A stretch of DNA of 64,000 nt, taken from Streptomyces sp. TRM49041 (GTDB lineage Bacteria > Actinomycetota > Actinomycetes > Streptomycetales > Streptomycetaceae). Below are positions 7,639 through 16,600 of the stretch, piece after piece. The notes beneath the pieces are model-generated. The model was given only the letters and a program-made list of their open reading frames with translations. It was not told where the DNA came from and did not search any database. The translations under genes were made by a program, and so were the position numbers. Within the stretch, counting starts at the first letter, position 1. The number at the start of each line of letters is the position of its first letter. The stretch covers positions 1 to 64,000 of the forward strand of contig NZ_VSRY01000171.1 of NCBI RefSeq assembly GCF_008271805.1, written 5' to 3'.

Positions 7639-8211
7639 TCAGGCGACGGGCAGCCGCCCCAGCGCCGTCGTCGCCGCCTCCCCGATGCGCGGGTGGCGGC
7701 GGGCGGCCTCCAGGACCGGGCGGGCCCGTGGGTCGGCGAGGGCGCCGAGGCCCTCCGCGCAGGCGACGCCCACCCGCCAGTGCGGGTCGTCCGGGTCGAG
7801 TCGTCGGCCCAGGACGGTGATCAGGGCCGGTACGGACTCGGGGGCGCGCAACGTCGCCAGGAGGCGGACCGGGACGAGCGCGTAGGCGACACGCAGCTCG
7901 TTGGTGGCGAGCGCGGCGGCGGCGCGCGGAGTGCGCGGATCGCCGAGCCGGCCCAGCGCGTGGGCGGCGGACACACAGCGCTCCGGATCCCGGTGGTTGA
8001 GGAGCAGCACCAGGGCCTCGAAGGCGCGCCGGTCCCCGGCGACACCGAGGCGGAACGCGGCCAGTTCCCGGGCCCACAGCGGCTGCCCGGCGGCGGTGAG
8101 GACCGCGGCCAGCTCCTCGTGGTCGGCGGTCGCGACGAGCCGTCCGTACGCGGTCGTGTCCCCTGCCTCGTCCTTCAGCCGGTCGGTGAGCGAGCCGAGT
8201 TCCGGGTCCAT
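7639..8211 (-). CDS. HEAT-repeat protein
   Basis: A 190-residue soluble protein made of short alpha-helical repeats with HEAT-like spacing (ARELAAFRLGVAGDRRAFEA, then AAHALGRLGDPR, VACAEGLGALADPR and AATTALGRL). Such solenoids mediate protein-protein contacts. No catalytic motif is visible, and streptomycete homologues are often mislabelled as adenylosuccinate lyase. The ATG at 8211 is the natural start. It is transcribed away from the neighbouring hydroxyacyl-CoA dehydrogenase gene and converges with the TAP peptidase gene. Its partner is unknown. Confidence 0.7.
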   Translation of the reverse strand: MDPELGSLTDRLKDEAGDTTAYGRLVATADHEELAAVLTAAGQPLWARELAAFRLGVAGDRRAFEALVLLLNHRDPERCVSAAHALGRLGDPRTPRAAAALATNELRVAYALVPVRLLATLRAPESVPALITVLGRRLDPDDPHWRVGVACAEGLGALADPRARPVLEAARRHPRIGEAATTALGRLPVA

Positions 8212-8563
8212 GGCGGTCAGGGTAGCGACGGGCCGGGCCCGCGATCCAGATCACATCATCTCGCTGCTCCGCAGGACTGGCGCGCTCATTACCCGCGAGT
8301 TAACCTCAGGTGAGCGGGGCACACTCCCCGCCACCTCCTCTCGGCGGCCTGGTGACGCAGCCGCCGAGGGTGCTTGTCGGTTCGGCATTTTCACGATGTG
8401 ACTCCGGGACAGGGTCCGTCGCCTCTCTCACCGCGCGACGCGCAGGACGTGCCTGCTCTGCGCAGCCCGCGTGCGGTACGCCCTTCGCCACGCCCCGTGC
8501 GTGCGCCCCCGCGACCGCGCGCCCGCTCCCTCATCAGTCGTCACTCATCCCTGGAGTCCCCTG
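8212..8563. other. divergent intergenic region upstream of the 3-hydroxyacyl-CoA dehydrogenase gene
   Basis: These 352 bp hold no convincing gene. There are two inverted repeats: GCGGGG (8314-8319) with CCCCGC (8326-8331), and CGGCGGC (8342-8348) with GCCGCCG (8360-8366). The region must contain the promoters of two divergent genes. I see no clear -35/-10 pair for either. A GGAG ribosome site lies at 8553-8556, 7 nt before the ATG at 8564. Confidence 0.4.
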
Positions 8564-10348
8564 ATGGACACCCCTCTCTCCACCATCGCCGTCGTCGGTC
8601 TCGGCACCATGGGTGCCGGTATCGCCGAGGTCCTGGCCCGCGCCGGCCGCGAGGTCGTCGGTATCGACATCAGTGAGGCCGCCGCCCTGCGCGCGGTCAC
8701 CGCGCTGGAGGCCGCCACGGAGCGGTCCGTGGCGCGCGAGCGGATCACCGAGGAGGAGCGGCGCGACATCCTCGCCCGGTTCCGTACGTTCTCGGACCTC
8801 CAGGCCGCGGCCGACGCCGATCTCGTGATCGAGGTCGTGCCCGAGTCGTACGAGGCCAAGCAGCAGGTGCTGCGCGCCCTGGACGGCATCGTCCGCCCGG
8901 AGGCGATCATCGCGACGGGCACGAACGCGCTCTCCGTGACCCGGCTCGCCGCCGACTCCGCGCACCCGGAGCGGGTCCTCGGCCTGCACTTCTTCAACCC
9001 CGCCCCGGCGATGAAGCTCGTCGAGGTCGTGTCGTCGGTGCTGACCGCGCCGCAGGCCGTCGCCGCTGTCACGGAGCTGGCCCAGGCCCTGGGCAAGGAG
9101 CCCGTCGCGGTCGGCGACCGCCCCGGTTTCGTCGCGGACGGCCTGCTGTTCGGCTACCTCAACCAGGCCGCCGCGATGTACGAGTCCAAGTACGCCTCGC
9201 GCGAGGACATCGACGCGGCGATGCGACTCGGCTGCGGCCTGCCGATGGGCCCGCTGGCGCTGCTGGACCTGATCGGCGTCGACACCGCCCGTACCGTCCT
9301 GGAGGCGATGTACGCCGAGTCGCAGGACCGGCTGCACGCCCCCGCGCCCCTGCTGAAGCAGCTCAGCGAGGCCGGGCTGACCGGCCGCAAGGCGGGCCGC
9401 GGCTTCTACACGTACGAGGCGCCGGGCAGCGCGACCGTCGTCCCGGACGCGCTCACCCCGAAGGAGGAGGCGCTGGGCGGTGCCGCCACGCGCGAGGTCC
9501 GTTCGGTGGGTGTCGCGGGCTCAGGCACGATGGCCTCCGGTATCGCCGAGGTGTTCGCGAAGGCCGGCTACGACGTGGTCATCGCCGCGCGTTCGCAGGA
9601 GAAGGCGGACACGGCCAAGGCCCGGATCGCCAAGTCCCTGGCCCGCTCCGTCGACAAGGGCAGGCTGACCGCGGAGGCCCGCGACGAGACGCTGGCCCGG
9701 ATCTCCCCCGCCGGTTCGCTCGACGCGTTCGCCGAGGTGGACCTCGCGCTGGAGGCGGTCGCGGAGGACCTGGAGATCAAGCGGCAGTTGTTCGCGACGC
9801 TGGACAAGGTCTGCAAGCCCGGCGCGATCCTCGCCACGACCACGTCCTCGCTGCCCGTCGTGGCCTGCGCCCGCGCGACCTCCCGGCCGCAGGACGTCAT
9901 CGGGATGCACTTCTTCAACCCGGCCCCGGCGATGAAGCTGGTCGAGATCGTCCGTACGGTCCTCACCGCCGACGACGTCCACGCCACGGTCCGCGAGGTC
10001 ACCGCCAGGATCCGCAAGCACCCGGTGGACTGCGGGGACCGCGCCGGCTTCATCGTGAACGCGCTGCTCTTCCCGTACCTGAACAACGCGATCAAGATGG
10101 TCCAGGACCACTACGCGTCGCTCGACGACATCGACGCCGCGATGAAGCTGGGCGGCGGCTACCCGATGGGCCCGTTCGAACTGCTCGACGTGGTCGGCCT
10201 CGATGTCTCGCTCGCGATCGAGCAGGTCCTGCACCGCGAGTTCCGCGAGCCCGGTCTTGCGCCCGCCCCGCTCCTGGAGCATCTGGTGGCGGCGGGCTGC
10301 CTGGGCCGCAAGACGGGGCGCGGCTTCCGCGAATATGCGAGGCGCTGA
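8564..10348 (+). CDS. duplicated 3-hydroxyacyl-CoA dehydrogenase (3-hydroxybutyryl-CoA type)
   Basis: A 594-residue NAD(P)-dependent dehydrogenase that interconverts 3-hydroxyacyl-CoA and 3-ketoacyl-CoA. It is an internal tandem duplication. The first Rossmann domain starts at VVGLGTMGAGIAE (~9) with its C-terminal helical domain to ~285; a second copy starts at VAGSGTMASGIAEVF (~314) with its own C-terminal domain. Both copies keep the LHFFNPAPAMKLVE / MHFFNPAPAMKLVE active-site segment containing the catalytic His. The ATG at 8564 follows a GGAG site; the longer upstream frame is unlikely. It sits just upstream of the ethylmalonyl-CoA genes and could supply or drain the (3-hydroxy)butyryl-CoA pool that feeds crotonyl-CoA into Ccr. 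Confidence 0.88.
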   Translation: MDTPLSTIAVVGLGTMGAGIAEVLARAGREVVGIDISEAAALRAVTALEAATERSVARERITEEERRDILARFRTFSDLQAAADADLVIEVVPESYEAKQQVLRALDGIVRPEAIIATGTNALSVTRLAADSAHPERVLGLHFFNPAPAMKLVEVVSSVLTAPQAVAAVTELAQALGKEPVAVGDRPGFVADGLLFGYLNQAAAMYESKYASREDIDAAMRLGCGLPMGPLALLDLIGVDTARTVLEAMYAESQDRLHAPAPLLKQLSEAGLTGRKAGRGFYTYEAPGSATVVPDALTPKEEALGGAATREVRSVGVAGSGTMASGIAEVFAKAGYDVVIAARSQEKADTAKARIAKSLARSVDKGRLTAEARDETLARISPAGSLDAFAEVDLALEAVAEDLEIKRQLFATLDKVCKPGAILATTTSSLPVVACARATSRPQDVIGMHFFNPAPAMKLVEIVRTVLTADDVHATVREVTARIRKHPVDCGDRAGFIVNALLFPYLNNAIKMVQDHYASLDDIDAAMKLGGGYPMGPFELLDVVGLDVSLAIEQVLHREFREPGLAPAPLLEHLVAAGCLGRKTGRGFREYARR

Positions 10349-10472
10349 GCCCGAAGGGACGTACGGTCCGGGGCCACACGGGACGTACGGCGAGTGGGGC
10401 GGGCTGCTCGGACCTGCGGGCGGCTCTCCCCCTCGGGCGCGCTCACCCGCACCGATGCAGTACGTTCGGGGC

Positions 10473-11300
10473 ATGTCCCAGCCCGCGAAGACACCCCGTG
10501 CCAGCACCGCGTCCGACGCCCCGGAGAGCACCGCCGGCACCCGCGCAGCCGCCCAGCGGCTCAAGATGCGCCGGGAACTGGCCACCGCGGCCATGGAACT
10601 GTTCGCGACCAAGGGGTACGAGGCGACGACGGTCGACGAGATCGCCGCCGCCGCGGGGGTGGCCAGGCGGACCTTCTTCCGTCACTTCCGGTCCAAGGAG
10701 GAGGCGATCTTCCCGGACCATGACGACACGCTGGTCCGGGCCGAGGCGGTCCTCAACGCGGCGCCGCCGCACGAGCATCCGCTGGACACGGTGTGCCGGG
10801 GCATCAAGGAAGTCATGAGGATGTACGCGGCGTCCCCGGCGGTCTCCGTCGCGCGCTACCGGCTCACCCGGGAGGTGCCCACCCTCCGGGAGCGGGAGAT
10901 CGCCTCGGTCGCCCGCTACGAGCGGCTGTTCACCCGCTATCTGCTGGGCCACTTCGACGAGCGCGACCACCACGACGGCAATGACGACCCGCTGCTGGCG
11001 GAGGTGGCCGCGTCCGCGGTCGTCACCGCGCACAACCATGTGCTGCGCCGCTGGCTCCGGGCGGGCGGCAAGGGCGACGTGGAGAGCCAGCTGGACCACG
11101 CGTTCTCGATCGTGCGCAGAACCTTCGGCACGGGCATCGGCGCGGGCCGGCCGGGGCCGCAGAACCCGGCGCCGGCGGCGTCGGCCGGCGCGGGTGCGGG
11201 TGCGGGCGGTGAGGTGGTCGTGGCGGTCGCCCGGACGGACGCTCCGCTGGACGAGGTCATGCGGACCATCGAGCAGACGCTGAAGGAACACCGCGGCTGA
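10473..11300 (+). CDS. TetR-family transcriptional regulator
   Basis: A 275-residue regulator with an N-terminal TetR helix-turn-helix at ~32-78 (KMRRELATAAMELFATKGYE, then TTVDEIAAAAGVARRTFFRH), a helical ligand-binding domain, and a long Gly/Ala-rich tail (AGAGAGAGGEV). I chose the ATG at 10473; another in-frame ATG lies at 10455. The gene lies between the hydroxyacyl-CoA dehydrogenase and ccr, both on the same strand, and is followed by a strong terminator. It is a good candidate for control of the flanking C4-CoA genes, with an acyl-CoA as a plausible ligand; this is inference from position. Confidence 0.85.
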   Translation: MSQPAKTPRASTASDAPESTAGTRAAAQRLKMRRELATAAMELFATKGYEATTVDEIAAAAGVARRTFFRHFRSKEEAIFPDHDDTLVRAEAVLNAAPPHEHPLDTVCRGIKEVMRMYAASPAVSVARYRLTREVPTLREREIASVARYERLFTRYLLGHFDERDHHDGNDDPLLAEVAASAVVTAHNHVLRRWLRAGGKGDVESQLDHAFSIVRRTFGTGIGAGRPGPQNPAPAASAGAGAGAGGEVVVAVARTDAPLDEVMRTIEQTLKEHRG

Positions 11301-11327
11301 CTCCGGACTCCGCGATCCCGATCACAT

Positions 11328-11362
11328 CGGCGGCCGCTCCCCTCACCGGGGGGCGGCCGCCG
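11328..11362 (+). terminator. strong hairpin terminator after the TetR gene
   Basis: A 15-bp GC-rich stem (CGGCGGCCGCTCCCC at 11328-11342 against GGGGGCGGCCGCCG ending at 11362, one T-G wobble) with a TCACC loop, followed by TTCT. It separates the TetR transcript from the ccr transcript. Confidence 0.8.
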
Positions 11363-11721
11363 TTCTGTATCGGTGCTGGTCAGAGCGGGGTGGATACGGA
11401 GTTCGATCGATCATCGCTCATTCGATGCGCCCAGGTCGCATCTGAGGGAAATTGTTGGCACGCAGTGTCTTGTCAGCTGGCACGGGGTGCCATACGTTGA
11501 TGTTGTCCGGGCGGCCGGCGTGCAGAGACCTCTCGTACGCCGGCTGTCCCCGCAGCCCTTCCCGGGGCCGCGCGCCCGGGCGCCTGCGTCACAGGCACTT
11601 CCGCGCACAACCCGCGCCGCCCAGCAGCACCGGCCGAACCGACGGCACACCTCCACAGCAGCACACCCCGACGTAACCCTCAGCGTCCCCGCAGGACGCA
11701 TGCATCGCCGGAGGCACCACC
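11363..11721 (+). other. long untranslated leader and promoter region of ccr
   Basis: No gene is visible in this ~360-bp stretch. It contains a good housekeeping-type promoter (11470-11498) and about 220 bp of GC-rich leader before the ccr start. The leader includes the complementary arms CGCGGG... and CCCGGG... but no known riboswitch could be recognised by eye. Confidence 0.5.
11470..11498 (+). promoter_or_regulatory. probable sigma-HrdB promoter of ccr
   Basis: TTGTCA at 11470-11475 and TACGTT at 11493-11498 are separated by exactly 17 bp. They match the Streptomyces HrdB -35 (TTGACA-like) and -10 (TANNNT) consensus. Transcription would start near 11505, leaving a leader of ~215 nt before the GTG of ccr. 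Confidence 0.6.
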
Positions 11722-13059
11722 GTGAAGGAAATCCTGGACGCGATCCAGTCGCCGGACACGACGTCCGCCGACTTCGCCGCAATTCCGCTCCCCGAGTCCT
11801 ATCGCGCGGTCACCGTCCACAAGGACGAGACCGAGATGTTCGCCGGTCTCAGCACCCGCGAGAAGGACCCCCGCAAGTCGCTCCACCTGGACCAGGTGCC
11901 CCTGCCGGAGCTCGGCCCCGGCGAGGCCCTCGTGGCCGTGATGGCCAGCTCGGTCAACTACAACTCGGTGTGGACCTCGATCTTCGAGCCGCTGTCGACC
12001 TTCGGCTTCCTGGAGCGGTACGGCAGGCTCTCCGAGCTCACCAAGCGCCACGACCTGCCGTACCACATCATCGGCTCCGACCTGGCGGGCGTCGTCCTGC
12101 GCACCGGCCCGGGCGTCAACGCCTGGCAGCCCGGTGACGAGGTCGTCGCGCACTGCCTCTCCGTCGAGCTGGAGTCCTCCGACGGCCACAACGACACGAT
12201 GCTCGACCCCGAGCAGCGCATCTGGGGCTTCGAGACCAACTTCGGCGGCCTGGCGGAGATCGCCCTGGTCAAGTCCAACCAGCTGATGCCCAAGCCCGGC
12301 CACCTCAGCTGGGAGGAGGCGGCGGCCCCCGGCCTGGTGAACTCCACCGCGTACCGCCAGCTGGTCTCCCGCAACGGCGCCGGCATGAAGCAGGGCGACA
12401 ACGTGCTCATCTGGGGCGCGTCCGGTGGCCTCGGGTCGTACGCCACCCAGTTCGCGCTGGCCGGCGGCGCCAACCCGATCTGTGTCGTCTCCAGCGAGCA
12501 GAAGGCGGACATCTGCCGCTCCATGGGCGCCGAGGCGATCATCGACCGCAGCGCCGAGGGCTACAGGTTCTGGAAGGACGAGCACACCCAGGACCCGAAG
12601 GAGTGGAAGCGCTTCGGCAAGCGCATCCGCGAGCTCACCGGCGGGGAGGACATCGACATCGTCTTCGAGCACCCCGGCCGCGAGACCTTCGGCGCGTCTG
12701 TGTTCGTCACCCGCAAGGGCGGCACCATCACCACCTGCGCCTCGACCTCGGGCTACATGCACGAGTACGACAACCGCTACCTGTGGATGTCGCTGAAGCG
12801 GATCATCGGCTCGCACTTCGCGAACTACCGCGAGGCGTGGGAGGCCAACCGCCTGATCGCCAAGGGCAAGATCCACCCGACGCTGTCGAAGGTGTACAGC
12901 CTGGAGGACACCGGCCAGGCCGCGTACGACGTCCACCGCAACCTCCACCAGGGCAAGGTCGGCGTGCTCTGCCTCGCCCCCGAGGAGGGCATGGGCGTGC
13001 GCGACCCGGAGATGCGCGCCAAGCACATCGACGCCATCAACCGCTTCCGGAACATCTGA
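11722..13059 (+). CDS. ccr: crotonyl-CoA carboxylase/reductase
   Basis: A 445-residue medium-chain dehydrogenase-fold enzyme that reductively carboxylates crotonyl-CoA to (2S)-ethylmalonyl-CoA with NADPH and CO2. This is the key step of the ethylmalonyl-CoA pathway and the source of the ethylmalonyl extender unit for polyketides. An N-terminal GroES-like half is followed by the nucleotide-binding segment IWGASGGLGSYATQFA (~231-246). NSTAYRQLV and the FGASVFVTRKGG segment are typical of Ccr. The start is GTG at 11722, with GGAGG at 11710-11714. It is the first gene of a tightly packed operon continuing through the mutase, lyase, hydratase and dehydrogenase. Confidence 0.96.
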   Translation: MKEILDAIQSPDTTSADFAAIPLPESYRAVTVHKDETEMFAGLSTREKDPRKSLHLDQVPLPELGPGEALVAVMASSVNYNSVWTSIFEPLSTFGFLERYGRLSELTKRHDLPYHIIGSDLAGVVLRTGPGVNAWQPGDEVVAHCLSVELESSDGHNDTMLDPEQRIWGFETNFGGLAEIALVKSNQLMPKPGHLSWEEAAAPGLVNSTAYRQLVSRNGAGMKQGDNVLIWGASGGLGSYATQFALAGGANPICVVSSEQKADICRSMGAEAIIDRSAEGYRFWKDEHTQDPKEWKRFGKRIRELTGGEDIDIVFEHPGRETFGASVFVTRKGGTITTCASTSGYMHEYDNRYLWMSLKRIIGSHFANYREAWEANRLIAKGKIHPTLSKVYSLEDTGQAAYDVHRNLHQGKVGVLCLAPEEGMGVRDPEMRAKHIDAINRFRNI

Positions 13060-13089
13060 CCGGAACATCCGAGAGGCGACACCACCGTC

Positions 13090-15102
13090 ATGACAGAGCG
13101 TCAGAAGGACCGGCCCTGGCTGATGCGGACGTACGCCGGTCACTCGACCGCCGAGGCGTCCAACGAGCTGTACCGGCGCAACCTCGCCAAGGGGCAGACC
13201 GGTCTCTCGGTCGCGTTCGACCTGCCCACGCAGACCGGCTACGACCCGGACCACATCCTCGCCCGCGGCGAGGTGGGCCGGGTCGGCGTGCCGGTCTCCC
13301 ACCTCGGGGACATGCGGCGGCTGTTCCAGGACATCCCCCTGGAACAGATGAACACGTCCATGACCATCAACGCCACGGCCATGTGGCTGCTGGCGCTCTA
13401 CCAGGTGGTGGCCGAGGAGCAGGGTGCGGACATCTCCAAGCTCCAGGGGACGACGCAGAACGACATCGTGAAGGAGTACCTGTCGCGCGGGACGCATGTC
13501 TTCCCGCCCGGTCCGTCCCTGCGACTGACCACCGACATGATCACCTACACGGTGAACCACATCCCCAAGTGGAACCCGATCAACATCTGCAGCTACCACC
13601 TGCAGGAGGCGGGTGCCACACCGGTCCAGGAGATCTCGTACGCCATGTCCACGGCCATCGCGGTCCTGGACGCGGTGTTCGCCTCCGGGCAGGTCCCCGA
13701 GGACCGGAAGGGCGATGTCGTCGCCCGTATCTCCTTCTTCGTGAACGCGGGCGTCCGCTTCGTCGAGGAGATGTGCAAGATGCGCGCCTTCGGCCGTATC
13801 TGGGACAAGGTCACCCGCGAGCGGTACGGGATCGAGAACCCCAAGCAGCGCCGGTTCCGCTACGGCGTCCAGGTCAACTCGCTCGGGCTGACCGAGGCGC
13901 AGCCGGAGAACAACGTCCAGCGCATCGTCCTGGAGATGCTCGCCGTCACGCTGTCGAAGGACGCCCGCGCGCGGGCCGTGCAGCTCCCGGCGTGGAACGA
14001 GGCACTGGGCCTGCCCCGGCCGTGGGACCAGCAGTGGTCGCTCCGCATCCAGCAGGTCCTGGCGCACGAGAGCGACCTGCTGGAGTACGAGGACATCTTC
14101 GCGGGCTCGCATGTCGTCGAGGCCAAGGTGGACGCCCTGGTCGGCGAGTGCCTGGCCGAGATCGAGCGGATCCAGGAGATGGGCGGCGCGATGGCCGCCG
14201 TCGAGTCCGGCTACCTCAAGTCGCAGCTCGTCGCCTCGCACGCGGAGCGCCGGGCCAGGATCGAGGCGGGCGAAGAGAAGATCGTCGGTGTGAACTGCTA
14301 CGAGTCCACCGAGCCCAATCCGCTCACCGCGGATCTGGACACCGCGATCATGACGGTCGACCCGGCGAACGAGGCGCGGGTCGTCGCGGCGCTGCACGAG
14401 TGGCGTGACAACCGCGAGGAGAACCGCGCCCAGGAGGCCCTCGCCGCCCTCAAGGCGACGGCCGCCGGGGACGGAAACCTCTTCGCCGCCACCCTGGAGT
14501 GCGCCCGTGCGGGGGTCACGACCGGGGAGTGGGCGTGGGCGCTGCGCGATGTGTTCGGCGAGTTCCGTGCGCCGACCGGCGTCTCGTCCGCCCCCGTGGC
14601 GGTGGCGGCGGAGGAGGGCACCCCGCTCGCGGCCGTCCGGGACAAGGTCGCCCGGACGGCCACCGAGCTGGGCTCCGGGCGGCTCCGGCTGCTGGTCGGC
14701 AAGCCTGGCCTGGACGGGCACTCCAACGGTGCCGAGCAGATCGCCGTACGGGCCCGTGACGCCGGGTTCGAGGTCGTCTACCAGGGCATCCGGCTGACGC
14801 CCGAGCAGATCGTGGACGCGGCCCTCGCCGAGGACGTGCACTGTGTGGGGCTTTCGATCCTGTCCGGGTCGCACGCCGAGCTGGTGCCCGATGTGCTGGA
14901 CCGGCTGCGGGAGGCCGGCGCCGCCGACATCCCGGTCGTCGTCGGCGGGATCATCCCGAACGCCGACGCCGCCGAACTGAAGCGTGCGGGAGTCGCCGCC
15001 GTCTTCACCCCGAAGGACTTCGGAATCACGGAGATCATCGGCCGTATCGTCGACGAGATCCGGAAAACGAACAAGCTCGACCCTCTGGAGGTCCCCGCAT
15101 GA
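13090..15102 (+). CDS. ecm: ethylmalonyl-CoA mutase (MeaA-type, B12-dependent)
   Basis: A 670-residue adenosylcobalamin mutase converting (2R)-ethylmalonyl-CoA to methylsuccinyl-CoA. The N-terminal TIM barrel (GLSVAFDLPTQTGYD, and TMTINATA-like SMTINATAMW) binds the CoA ester. The C-terminal B12 domain from ~530 carries the cobalt-ligand motif DGHSNG (~541-546) and the SGSHAEL and GGIIPNAD segments. It is a single-chain mutase of the MeaA/Ecm type rather than a two-subunit methylmalonyl-CoA mutase. The ATG at 13090 is 30 bp after ccr, and the stop overlaps the next gene by 4 bp. This direct neighbour of ccr makes the ethylmalonyl-CoA assignment strong. Confidence 0.93.
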   Translation: MTERQKDRPWLMRTYAGHSTAEASNELYRRNLAKGQTGLSVAFDLPTQTGYDPDHILARGEVGRVGVPVSHLGDMRRLFQDIPLEQMNTSMTINATAMWLLALYQVVAEEQGADISKLQGTTQNDIVKEYLSRGTHVFPPGPSLRLTTDMITYTVNHIPKWNPINICSYHLQEAGATPVQEISYAMSTAIAVLDAVFASGQVPEDRKGDVVARISFFVNAGVRFVEEMCKMRAFGRIWDKVTRERYGIENPKQRRFRYGVQVNSLGLTEAQPENNVQRIVLEMLAVTLSKDARARAVQLPAWNEALGLPRPWDQQWSLRIQQVLAHESDLLEYEDIFAGSHVVEAKVDALVGECLAEIERIQEMGGAMAAVESGYLKSQLVASHAERRARIEAGEEKIVGVNCYESTEPNPLTADLDTAIMTVDPANEARVVAALHEWRDNREENRAQEALAALKATAAGDGNLFAATLECARAGVTTGEWAWALRDVFGEFRAPTGVSSAPVAVAAEEGTPLAAVRDKVARTATELGSGRLRLLVGKPGLDGHSNGAEQIAVRARDAGFEVVYQGIRLTPEQIVDAALAEDVHCVGLSILSGSHAELVPDVLDRLREAGAADIPVVVGGIIPNADAAELKRAGVAAVFTPKDFGITEIIGRIVDEIRKTNKLDPLEVPA

Positions 15103-16079
15103 CCGACACCACGCCTGCCGGCTCAGTGAACCGGCTGCGCCCCCGCCGTTCCTGCCTGGCGGTGCCGGGCTCGAACCCGCGCTTCCTGGAGAAGGCCCAG
15201 GGCCTCCCGGCGGACCAGGTCTTCCTGGACCTCGAGGACGCCTGCGCTCCGCTCGCCAAGCCCGACGCGCGGCACACCATCGTGAAGTTCCTCAACGAGG
15301 GCGACTGGACGGGCAAGACCCGGGTCGTGCGGGTCAACGACTGGACGACCCACTGGACGTACCGGGACGTCGTCACGGTCGTCGAGGGGGCCGGGCCGAA
15401 CCTCGACTGCATCATGCTGCCGAAGGTGCAGAGCGCCGAGCAGATCGTCGCCCTGGACCTGCTCCTCACCCAGATCGAGAAGACGATGGGCTTCGAGGTC
15501 GGCCGGATCGGCATCGAGGCGCAGATCGAGAACGCGCAGGGCCTGAACAACGTCAACGCGATCGCGCAGGCGTCCCCGCGTATCGAGACGATCATCTTCG
15601 GCCCGGCCGACTTCATGGCGTCCATCAACATGAAGTCGCTGGTCGTCGGTGAGCAGCCGCCCGGCTACCCGGCGGACGCGTACCACTACATCCTGATGAA
15701 GATCCTGATGGCCGCCCGCGCCAACGACCTCCAGGCGATCGACGGCCCCTATCTGCAGATCAAGAACGTGGACGGGTTCCGCGCGGTCGCGGGCCGGGCC
15801 GCCGCGCTGGGCTTCGACGGCAAGTGGGTGCTGCACCCCGGCCAGGTCGACGCCGCCAACGAGGTGTTCTCGCCGTCCCAGGAGGACTACGACCACGCCG
15901 AGCTGATCCTGGACGCGTACGAGTACTTCACGTCCGAGGCGGGCGGCAAGAAGGGCTCCGCGATGCTCGGCGACGAGATGATCGACGAGGCCAGCCGCAA
16001 GATGGCGCTCGTCATCGCGGGCAAGGGCCGGGCCGCCGGCATGCGGCGCACCAGCAAGTTCGAGGCCCCGGAGGCGTAA
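15099..16079 (+). CDS. mcl: CitE-like lyase, malyl-CoA/beta-methylmalyl-CoA lyase
   Basis: A 326-residue HpcH/HpaI-family lyase expected to split beta-methylmalyl-CoA into glyoxylate and propionyl-CoA. Family signatures are RRSCLAVPGSNPRFL at the N-terminus, VFLDLEDACAP (metal- and CoA-binding acidic residues), IEAQIENAQGL (catalytic Glu) and FGPADFMASI. It overlaps the mutase gene by 4 bp (ATGA at 15099), so translation is probably coupled. The pathway context selects the methylmalyl/malyl-CoA role over citrate lyase, since no citrate lyase alpha or gamma partner is present. Confidence 0.88.
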   Translation: MTDTTPAGSVNRLRPRRSCLAVPGSNPRFLEKAQGLPADQVFLDLEDACAPLAKPDARHTIVKFLNEGDWTGKTRVVRVNDWTTHWTYRDVVTVVEGAGPNLDCIMLPKVQSAEQIVALDLLLTQIEKTMGFEVGRIGIEAQIENAQGLNNVNAIAQASPRIETIIFGPADFMASINMKSLVVGEQPPGYPADAYHYILMKILMAARANDLQAIDGPYLQIKNVDGFRAVAGRAAALGFDGKWVLHPGQVDAANEVFSPSQEDYDHAELILDAYEYFTSEAGGKKGSAMLGDEMIDEASRKMALVIAGKGRAAGMRRTSKFEAPEA

Positions 16080-16085
16080 GACACC

Positions 16086-16598
16086 ATGCAGTTCGGACGC
16101 ACCTACGAGGAGTTCGAGGTCGGGGCGGTGTACAAGCACTGGCCCGGGAAGACGGTCACCGAGTACGACGACCACCTCTTCTGTCTCCTGACGATGAACC
16201 ACCACCCGCTCCACATGGACGTGAACTATGCGGAGAAGACGACGGACTTCGGGAAGAACGTCGTCGTCGGGAACTACATCTACTCGCTGCTCCTCGGCAT
16301 GTCGGTGCCGGACGTGTCCGGCAAGGCCATCGCCAACCTGGAGATCGAGTCGCTGAAGCACGTGGCGCCGACCTTCCACGGCGACACGATCTACGGCGAG
16401 ACGACCGTCCTCGACAAGTGGCCGTCCAAGTCCAAGGACGACCGCGGGATCGTCTACGTCGAGACCAAGGGCTACAAGCAGGACGGCACGCTGGTGTGCG
16501 TGTTCCGCCGCAAGGTGATGGTCCCCACCGAGACGTACATCAAGGAGCGCGGCGGCGAGCAGCCCGGCCGCCCGGAACTCAAGGCGCAGGAGAAGTAG
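16086..16598 (+). CDS. mch: MaoC-type hydratase, probable mesaconyl-CoA hydratase
   Basis: A 170-residue single hot-dog-fold enzyme with a MaoC signature (YDDHLFCLLTMNHHPLHMD containing the catalytic Asp/His pair, and VVVGNYIYSLLLGM). In this context it would hydrate mesaconyl-C1-CoA to beta-methylmalyl-CoA. It lies 6 bp after the lyase and 2 bp before the acyl-CoA dehydrogenase. It is about half the length of the double-hot-dog Mch of Rhodobacter, which is usual for actinobacterial versions and implies a homodimer. The substrate is inferred from the cluster. Confidence 0.85.
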   Translation: MQFGRTYEEFEVGAVYKHWPGKTVTEYDDHLFCLLTMNHHPLHMDVNYAEKTTDFGKNVVVGNYIYSLLLGMSVPDVSGKAIANLEIESLKHVAPTFHGDTIYGETTVLDKWPSKSKDDRGIVYVETKGYKQDGTLVCVFRRKVMVPTETYIKERGGEQPGRPELKAQEK

Positions 16599-16600
16599 CC

